In this document: positions 1-4,425 of the stretch, in pieces
Position numbering within the stretch: the first letter of the stretch is position 1
Layout of the letters: the number at the start of each line of letters is the position of its first letter
Origin: JBDSLU01 sp039916225
GTDB taxonomy: Bacteria; Acidobacteriota; Vicinamibacteria; Vicinamibacterales; Vicinamibacteraceae
DNA length: 6,323 nucleotides
NCBI GenBank assembly: GCA_039916225.1
Contig: JBDSLU010000207.1
Span: 1-6,323, forward strand
Direction: 5' to 3'
The notes under the pieces: model-generated
What the model was told of the DNA's origin: nothing
Databases searched by the model: none
What the model saw: only the letters and a program-made list of their open reading frames with translations
Program-made: the position numbers and the translations under genes

Positions 1-767
1 GCCGTGCCGTGGAACGCGTTGGTGCCGCTGCGGAAGGTGGCGTTGATGACGGCGCCGCCGGCGCGGCCGAACTCGGCGCTGAAGTTGTTGGTCTGGACCT
101 TGAACTCCTCGACGGCGTCGGGCGAGACCTGGACGACCTGGTTCGAGAAGCCCTGGTTGCTGGTGCCGTAGGAGTTGTTGTCGACGCCGTCGAGGATGAA
201 GTTGTTGAGCGAGCTGCGCATCCCGTTGACGTTGAACGAAGCGTCGCGCGAGCTGCTGATCGACGACTGACGGACACCCGGGCTGAGCAGCGCCAAGTCG
301 GCGTAGGCGCGGCCGTTCAGCGGCAGGTTGACGATCTGCTCGCGGCTGATGACCTGGCCGCGATCGCTCGACTCGCTCTCGAGCATGCGTGCGCCCGTCA
401 CCTGGATGGTCTCGCCGACGGTGCCGACCTTCATGGTCAGGTCGACGCGCTGCCGGGCGTTGACGGTGACCGTCACCGACGGCACCACCGCCTTCGAGAA
501 GCCTTGGATCTCGGCCTCGATCTTGTACGTCCCGACGCGGACGTTGAGGAACTGATAGGCCCCGGTGGACTCACTGACGGTGGTCGCGACGATGCCGGTC
601 GCGAGGTTGGTCAGGGTCACCGTACTGCCGGGAACGGCGGCACCCTGTTCGTCCGTGACGTTGCCCAGGACGGTGGCGGCGTCGAACTGGCCGCGAGCGA
701 TTGACGGGAACAACAGAACGAGGCCGACGAGCCAGACCGGCAGCAGCCGGCGCGCAAACGTAGACAT
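1..767 (-). CDS. TonB-dependent receptor, Oar-like, N-terminal part (3' end outside window)
   Basis: This is the first 255 residues of an outer-membrane receptor whose reading frame stays open through the window edge. The start is the ATG at 767-765, preceded by a purine-rich GAGAGGA. Residues 1-27 look like a signal peptide: Arg-Arg at 6-7, a hydrophobic stretch LLPVWLVGLVLLF, then a likely cut near ARG/QF. Residues 30-115 fit a carboxypeptidase-regulatory-like beta-sandwich (VLGNVTDEQGAAVPGSTVTL, GAYQFLNV, GTYKIEAEIQGF). From about 118 the TonB plug begins, with VNLPLNGRAYADL (146-158), FNVNGMRSSLNNFILDGVDNN (178-198, conserved core LDGVDNN) and EFGRAGGAVINATFRSGTN (232-250). These motifs are typical of the large Oar-like receptors abundant in Acidobacteriota, usually around 1000 residues or more, so most of the barrel is missing here. 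The family moves large ligands such as glycans or peptides across the outer membrane using TonB energy; the substrate cannot be told from this part. It lies 140 bp downstream of the hydrolase on the same strand and may have its own promoter. Confidence 0.93.
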   Translation of the reverse strand, partial: MSTFARRLLPVWLVGLVLLFPSIARGQFDAATVLGNVTDEQGAAVPGSTVTLTNLATGIVATTVSESTGAYQFLNVRVGTYKIEAEIQGFSKAVVPSVTVTVNARQRVDLTMKVGTVGETIQVTGARMLESESSDRGQVISREQIVNLPLNGRAYADLALLSPGVRQSSISSSRDASFNVNGMRSSLNNFILDGVDNNSYGTSNQGFSNQVVQVSPDAVEEFKVQTNNFSAEFGRAGGAVINATFRSGTNAFHGT

Positions 768-770
768 GGA

Positions 771-778
771 TCCTCTCT
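771..778 (-). promoter_or_regulatory. Ribosome binding site of the TonB-dependent receptor
   Basis: Read on the minus strand, AGAGAGGA lies three bases before the ATG at 767. The spacing is a little short, but it is the only purine-rich stretch near this start, and the signal peptide begins directly at that ATG. This supports 767 as the start. Confidence 0.55.
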
Positions 779-789
779 AGACAAGGGAC

Positions 790-807
790 GAGTGGAAGAA
801 CCCACTC
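790..807 (-). promoter_or_regulatory. Inverted repeat in the leader of the TonB-dependent receptor gene
   Basis: GAGTGG (790-795) and CCACTC (802-807) form a perfect 6-bp inverted repeat around a 6-nt loop, ending 22 bases before the receptor start codon. On the minus strand it could be an RNA hairpin in the 5' leader just upstream of the ribosome binding site, or a small operator. A weak promoter-like pair overlaps it: TTGGCG (825-830) and TAGAGT (804-809), read on the minus strand, 15 nt apart. If that pair is real, the repeat overlaps the -10 region. No T-run follows, so it is not a convincing terminator. A chance repeat of this size is possible. Confidence 0.25.
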
Positions 808-871
808 TATGGCGGATTGGCCCTCGCCAACGCGACGATATCCGCCGCGTGTGAACCGGGGATGACGCCGC

Positions 872-903
872 GTGGTCCGACCACCGCGCCCGGGCGGGGC
901 GCG
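872..903 (-). terminator. Tandem GC-rich hairpins after the hydrolase stop; possible transcript end
   Basis: Two adjacent inverted repeats begin four bases after the hydrolase stop codon. The first (885-903) pairs CGCGCCC with GGGCGCG around a 5-nt loop, seven G-C pairs with no mismatch. The second (872-884) pairs GTGGT with ACCAC around a 3-nt loop. There is no U-tract, so this is not a classical intrinsic terminator. It may be a 3'-end stabilising structure, a pause site, or simply high-GC sequence. Its place between two genes on the same strand makes an end of the signalling operon here plausible. Confidence 0.3.
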
Positions 904-907
904 TGCG

Positions 908-1846
908 TCAGCGGGCGGGCGCGGCGATCAGCTTGGCCTGACGCAGGAAGGCGACCAGCTGCGTGGTCCACTCCTGCTGCGACTGTCCGGCCCGATCGGG
1001 TCGCACCCCGAAGCCGTGACCGACGTTGGCGTAGATGTGCAGTTCCGCCTGCACGCCAGCCTTCTTGAACCGGAGATAGGCCTCGGCGAGGCCGGTGGAG
1101 ATGTCCGGGCGATCGTCGAATCCGGCGGCCAGGAAGGCTGGCGGTGATCCAGCCACAGGCTGAATCAGCTGGCTCTTGCCCGGATAGATCAGCACCTGGA
1201 AGTCGGGCCGCGAACTGACCCGCTCGACCGGATCGGCGGCGTCCGCCCTCCCGGCGTCGTTCCGCAGGGCGGCGAGCTGCGCCAGCTCCCCGCCGGCGGA
1301 GAACCCCGCGGCCCCGATCTTCGCCGGGTCCACGCCCCACTCCGCGGCCCGGCTGCGCACCGTCCGGATGGCGCGCTGCATGTCGGCCAGGCCCTCGACG
1401 TCGAAGGCGTAGCCGGACGTCTGCAACCGGTTCTTCAGGATGAAGACCGCGATCCCCTTGTCGTTGAGGGCCAGGGCCGGGTTCACGCCTTCGTGCATGA
1501 TCCACAGGCTGCGGTGGCCGCCGCCCGGCGCCATCACGATGGCCACGCCCGTCGCCACGTCCTTCTTCGGCAGGAACGCGATGATCGACGGGTTGTGGAC
1601 GTTGAGGACGGTCTCGCCGTCGATCTGCTCGGGCTCGGCTTTGCGCGCCTCGGACCCCGGCGCACCGTTCGGCCACAGGACGATCGTCGGGTGTCCCGGT
1701 GGGATGACGACGGCCGGCGGCTTGGGAGCTGCGGGCGCGGACACCGCCGGCGGCGTCTGCGGCGATGCGGCAATGGCAGCGGTCGACGCGCCGGACAGGG
1801 TGACCGCCGCCACCAAAGCACGACCTGCGACGTCGAATATCTTCAC
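908..1846 (-). CDS. Secreted alpha/beta hydrolase (acetyl-esterase/lipase-like, Aes/BD-FAE type)
   Basis: This is a 312-residue exported serine hydrolase. The start is a GTG at 1846 with a good Shine-Dalgarno (GAAGGAG, 7 nt spacer). The frame stays open further upstream, but that extension lies inside the kinase gene and is Arg/Ala-rich shadow sequence. Residues 1-27 form a signal peptide ending TAAIAA, followed by an Ala/Pro-rich linker (28-52). The mature domain opens with VLWPNGAPGSE (56-66). It then shows MAPGGGHR (105-112, oxyanion-hole region), the nucleophile elbow GFSAGGE with Ser183, an acid in GFDDRPD (Asp244 or Asp245), and His277 in NVGHGFG. The triad is therefore complete. The family hydrolyses short acyl esters, often acetyl or feruloyl groups on plant polysaccharides, and members are frequently misnamed as xylanases. 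The true substrate is unknown here. Site of action is periplasmic or extracellular. Its start overlaps the stop of the kinase gene by 4 bp (GTGA), which implies co-expression with the signalling operon. Confidence 0.92.
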   Translation of the reverse strand: MKIFDVAGRALVAAVTLSGASTAAIAASPQTPPAVSAPAAPKPPAVVIPPGHPTIVLWPNGAPGSEARKAEPEQIDGETVLNVHNPSIIAFLPKKDVATGVAIVMAPGGGHRSLWIMHEGVNPALALNDKGIAVFILKNRLQTSGYAFDVEGLADMQRAIRTVRSRAAEWGVDPAKIGAAGFSAGGELAQLAALRNDAGRADAADPVERVSSRPDFQVLIYPGKSQLIQPVAGSPPAFLAAGFDDRPDISTGLAEAYLRFKKAGVQAELHIYANVGHGFGVRPDRAGQSQQEWTTQLVAFLRQAKLIAAPAR

Positions 1847-2994
1847 GATCGGGCTCCTTCGGGCTGCCTGGTGGTGACGACGCTGCGCGGCAGCGTCACC
1901 TGAATGGCGGTGGCGCCGGCCTCGGATCGCGCCGTCACGGCGCCGCCGTGCGCCTGCGCGATCTGCTGGGCGATGTAGAGCCCGAGGCCGAGCCCGTCCT
2001 CGTGCGACCGGCCCGGTCCGCGGGCAAACGCCTCGAACAGCCGCGGCAGCGCCTCCGCCGAGATCTCGCCGTCGTTCGTGACCGTCATCACCACCAGCGC
2101 CGGCGCCGTGCCGTCGAGCCGCACGGAGATGGGCTGGCCGGACACGCCGTGCTGCAGCGCGTTGCCCAGCAGGTTCGAGACGACCTGGGCCAGGCGCTCG
2201 GGGTCGCCGTCGCAGGTCAGCGCGCCGGCGGCCTCGACGACGATCGGCGTCTGTGGCTGGGTCGCCTGGCACTCGACCGCGACCCGCTGGACCAGCACCG
2301 CGAGATCGATCGGCTGCGGCTGGATGGGGATGCCGCCACCGAGGCGACCGCGGGCCAGGTCGAGCATGTCGGCGATCATCCGCCCCATGCGCATGCCGCT
2401 GGTCCGCATCTGGCGCGCCGTGCGCCGCACCGCCTCGGGATCGTCGGCGACGCGATCGAGGAGGTGCGAGGCGGTCAGGATGAAGTCGAGTGGCGAGCGC
2501 AGATCGTGCCCGAGCATCGCCGCGAACGTCTCGTTCAGCCGCAGCGTCTCGGTGCGGTCGCGCAGCTGCTGGGCCAGGAGCAGCTTCTGCCGATGCAGCT
2601 CGAAGAAGACCCGCGCCTTGCTGAGCAGCACGTGGGCGTCGATCGGCTTGTAGAGGAAGTCGACGGCGCCGAGGTCGTAGCCCTTGAACGACCGCTGCGC
2701 CTCCCGGCCGGCGGCCGTGACGAAAATCAAGGGGATGTGACGGGTGCGCTCGGCGCCGCGCATGATCTCGGCCAGCTCGAAACCGTCCATCTCCGGCATG
2801 TGGACGTCGAGCAGGACCAGCGCCACATCGTGGCTGAGCAGCACGTCGAGCGCTTCGGCGCCGGAACGCGCCGTCAGGATCTCCACCTGCAGCGGCTCGA
2901 GCAGCGCGCTCAGCACCAGCAGGTTCTCGTCGAGGTCGTCGACGAGTAGACAGGAGATGCGTTCGGGCGTCTCCGGCATCGTCTCCTCAGCCAC
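1843..2994 (-). CDS. Receiver-histidine kinase protein (REC-HisKA-HATPase, no sensor domain)
   Basis: This is a 383-residue cytoplasmic signalling protein. The N-terminal receiver (about 12-130) has the acidic pair Asp19-Asp20, the phospho-acceptor Asp63 in LLDVHMPEMDG, Thr93 and Lys116 in LYKPID. A helical, probably coiled-coil linker (131-158) leads to a HisKA domain with His163 in MLGHDLRSPL. The HATPase_c domain (about 262-372) has the N box NLLGNALQH (274-282), the F-box-like LPRLFEAFARG and the G2 box GLGLGL. The G1 box is reduced to VTNDGEIS (305-312) instead of the usual DxGxG; related kinases carry similar variants, so activity is likely but not certain. There is no membrane segment, PAS or GAF domain. 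It is probably switched by phosphorylation of its own receiver, for example from the upstream hybrid kinase. The GTG at 2994 overlaps the CheB stop by 8 bp; the in-frame ATG at 2979 right after GAGGAG is an alternative start. No output partner is visible. Confidence 0.93.
   Translation of the reverse strand: MAEETMPETPERISCLLVDDLDENLLVLSALLEPLQVEILTARSGAEALDVLLSHDVALVLLDVHMPEMDGFELAEIMRGAERTRHIPLIFVTAAGREAQRSFKGYDLGAVDFLYKPIDAHVLLSKARVFFELHRQKLLLAQQLRDRTETLRLNETFAAMLGHDLRSPLDFILTASHLLDRVADDPEAVRRTARQMRTSGMRMGRMIADMLDLARGRLGGGIPIQPQPIDLAVLVQRVAVECQATQPQTPIVVEAAGALTCDGDPERLAQVVSNLLGNALQHGVSGQPISVRLDGTAPALVVMTVTNDGEISAEALPRLFEAFARGPGRSHEDGLGLGLYIAQQIAQAHGGAVTARSEAGATAIQVTLPRSVVTTRQPEGARS
1854..1860 (-). 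promoter_or_regulatory. Ribosome binding site that fixes the GTG start of the hydrolase
   Basis: On the minus strand GAAGGAG lies 7 nt before the GTG at 1846. It is embedded in the Pro-Glu-Gly codons near the end of the upstream kinase gene. It is the strongest Shine-Dalgarno match in the window, and it decides for the short, signal-peptide-bearing form of the hydrolase over the long open frame that reaches back to 2272. Confidence 0.8.
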
Positions 2995-3595
2995 GGCCAG
3001 GTCTCTTTCCCGGCGCCAGCCCGCGCACCAGCTCGGCGATCCCCTGCAGGCGAAGGCAGTGATGGGCCGGCCCGCGCGCCAGGGCCGCTTCGACCATCAT
3101 CGGCGCGTAGGCCTCCGCCGGATCCTGTACCACGACGATGCCCCCGGCGTCGCGCACCGCGGCCGTGCCCGCGGCGCCGTCCTGGTTGCCGCCGGTCAGC
3201 AGGATGGCCAGCACACCCGGACCGAACGCGTCGGCCGCCGATTCGAACAGCACGTCCACCGATGGCCGCGAATGATGGACCGGCTCGTCGTCCGACAGGG
3301 CGATGATCGGTCCGACGTCGATCAGGAGATGATAGTCGGGCGGCGCGAAATAGACCGTGCCCGCGGCAATCGGCTCCTTGTCGACGGCCTCGCGCACCGG
3401 CACCGCGCACTTCGGGCCGAAGATGGTCACCAGCAGGCTCGGCCGCTCGCGCGGCAGGTGGAGCACCGTGAAGACGGGCGCGCGCAGGCCGGCCGGCAGG
3501 GCCGGCAGCACCACCGACAGCGCCTCGACGCCACCGGCGGAGGTGCCGATCACGACGGCCTCAATGCGGTCGGCGATGGGTCGGTGGTCGGCCAT
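2987..3595 (-). CDS. cheB: CheB-type protein-glutamate methylesterase, catalytic domain only
   Basis: This 202-residue protein is the CheB catalytic domain without the usual N-terminal receiver. The CheB triad is visible: Ser19 in IGTSAGG, His46 in VLHLP and Asp139 in TGGNQDGAAG. Further family motifs are VYFAPPDYHLLID (81-93), RPSVDVLFES (110-119) and the region DPAEAYAPMMVEAAL (158-172). CheB removes methyl groups from glutamates of chemoreceptors, and often deamidates glutamine, opposing CheR. Full-length CheB is about 350 residues and is activated by phosphorylation of its receiver; this form lacks that control in cis. The ATG at 3595 is the only start that keeps the whole first strand IEAVVIG, and it gives a 35-bp overlap with the end of cheR. 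The 3' end overlaps the following kinase gene by 8 bp. No MCP-type receptor is in the window, so its substrate is unknown. The symbol reflects the family and does not imply a role in motility. Confidence 0.92.
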   Translation of the reverse strand: MADHRPIADRIEAVVIGTSAGGVEALSVVLPALPAGLRAPVFTVLHLPRERPSLLVTIFGPKCAVPVREAVDKEPIAAGTVYFAPPDYHLLIDVGPIIALSDDEPVHHSRPSVDVLFESAADAFGPGVLAILLTGGNQDGAAGTAAVRDAGGIVVVQDPAEAYAPMMVEAALARGPAHHCLRLQGIAELVRGLAPGKRPGRG

Positions 3596-4418
3596 CCTCG
3601 TCCCGCTTCTGGAAGATGCGATCCTCCAAGGCCACGTCGGCGAACGCCGTGGCGTAGGCCGACCAATCGAGCGACTCCTTCGATCCGATGCCGAGGAACC
3701 CGCGCCGGCACAGCGCGTCGTGGAACAGGCCGACGGCGCGATCCTGCAGCTCGCGCTTGAAGTAGATCAGCACGTTGCGGCACGACACCAGCTGCACCTC
3801 GGCGAAGACGCTGTCGGTGGCCAGGCTGTGGTCGGAGAAGACGATGTGCCGCTTGAGGCCCTTGTCGAGCACCGCCCGGCCATAACGCGCCGTGTAGTGA
3901 TCCGACAGCGACGCGCGGCCGCCGGACCGGCGATAGTTCTCGCTGAAGCCGGGCATCCGTTCGATGTCGTAGATGCCCGTCTCGGCCTGCTGCAGGGTGC
4001 GCGGATTGATGTCCGTCCCGTAGATGATCGTCCGCTCGAGCAGGCCCTCTTCCCGCAGCAGGATGGCCAGCGAGTAGGCCTCCTCACCGGTGCTGCAGCC
4101 CGCCACCCAGACCTTGAGCGACGGATAGGTGCGCAACATCGGCACGACCCGATCCCGCAGCGCCTTGAAGTAGCCGGGATCGCGAAACATCTCGCTCACC
4201 GGGACGGTGAGCACGTCGAGGACGTCGGCGAACGCCGCCGGATCGTGCAGGACCCGATCCTGCAGCTGCGAGATCGTCGCGCATTCCAGCCGGGTCATGG
4301 CCGTCCGCACCCGCCGCTTCGCCGACGCCTCGGCATAGCCACGGAAGTCGTAGTGGTACTTCAGGTAGATCGCGTCGAACAACAGACGGCGCTCGATGTC
4401 GATGCTGCTCGTGGTCAC
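3561..4418 (-). CDS. cheR: CheR-type protein-glutamate O-methyltransferase
   Basis: This 285-residue protein has the size of a classical CheR. The N-terminal helical domain (about 6-70) precedes TVPVSEMFRDPGYF (71-84), the counterpart of the usual TxNxTxFFR motif. The SAM-binding Rossmann domain follows, with VWVAGCSTGEEAYSLA (103-118), YGTDIN (133-138) and the VSCRNVLIYF signature (211-220), then SKESL near the end. CheR transfers methyl groups from S-adenosylmethionine to glutamates in receptor signalling helices. There is no TPR or other C-terminal extension. The start is a GTG at 4418, seven nt after the stop of the hybrid kinase gene, with AGGG a few bases upstream. The 3' end overlaps cheB by 35 bp, so the two opposing enzymes are made together. 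The likely target is the upstream hybrid kinase or an unseen receptor; this is inference from position. A role in motility cannot be concluded. Confidence 0.94.
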   Translation of the reverse strand: MTTSSIDIERRLLFDAIYLKYHYDFRGYAEASAKRRVRTAMTRLECATISQLQDRVLHDPAAFADVLDVLTVPVSEMFRDPGYFKALRDRVVPMLRTYPSLKVWVAGCSTGEEAYSLAILLREEGLLERTIIYGTDINPRTLQQAETGIYDIERMPGFSENYRRSGGRASLSDHYTARYGRAVLDKGLKRHIVFSDHSLATDSVFAEVQLVSCRNVLIYFKRELQDRAVGLFHDALCRRGFLGIGSKESLDWSAYATAFADVALEDRIFQKRDEDGRPPTHRRPH

Positions 4419-4425
4419 GATCGCC

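Larger units (their letters stand above)
768..907. other. Intergenic region between the hydrolase and the TonB-dependent receptor
   Basis: This is the only sizeable non-coding gap in the window (140 bp). It holds the two GC-rich hairpins after the hydrolase stop, a further 5-bp inverted repeat (TTGGC 817-821 and GCCAA 826-830), the 790-807 repeat and the receptor ribosome binding site. A weak promoter-like pair on the minus strand (TTGGCG 825-830, TAGAGT 804-809) has suboptimal 15-nt spacing. No tRNA, riboswitch core or small gene was recognised. Confidence 0.6.

Noticed and set aside
9..704. Plus-strand frame of 231 codons opposite the TonB-dependent receptor
   Set aside because: Its translation is an Ala/Val/Gly/Asp repeat-like composition without structure. 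The minus strand has a signal peptide, a regulatory-like domain and conserved plug motifs over the same bases.
768..781. Adjacent GGATCC and TCTAGA sites before the receptor start, resembling a cloning polylinker
   Set aside because: The spacing has two extra bases compared with common vector polylinkers and no other vector sites follow. The stretch also works as a natural ribosome binding region.
807..1676. Minus-strand frame of 289 codons overlapping the hydrolase
   Set aside because: Its product is Arg/Gly/Pro-rich with no motif. The overlapping frame carries the complete Ser-Asp-His hydrolase signature.
908..2272. Longer form of the hydrolase starting at 2272 (454 codons)
   Set aside because: The added N-terminal part is an out-of-frame reading of the kinase gene (Arg/Ala-rich). 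The GTG at 1846 has a strong ribosome binding site and is followed by a signal peptide.
1948..2949. Plus-strand open frame of 333 codons opposite the receiver-kinase gene
   Set aside because: The translation is rich in Arg, Gln, Val, Asp and His with no domain motif. It is the antisense shadow of a high-GC gene whose own product matches REC, HisKA and HATPase throughout.
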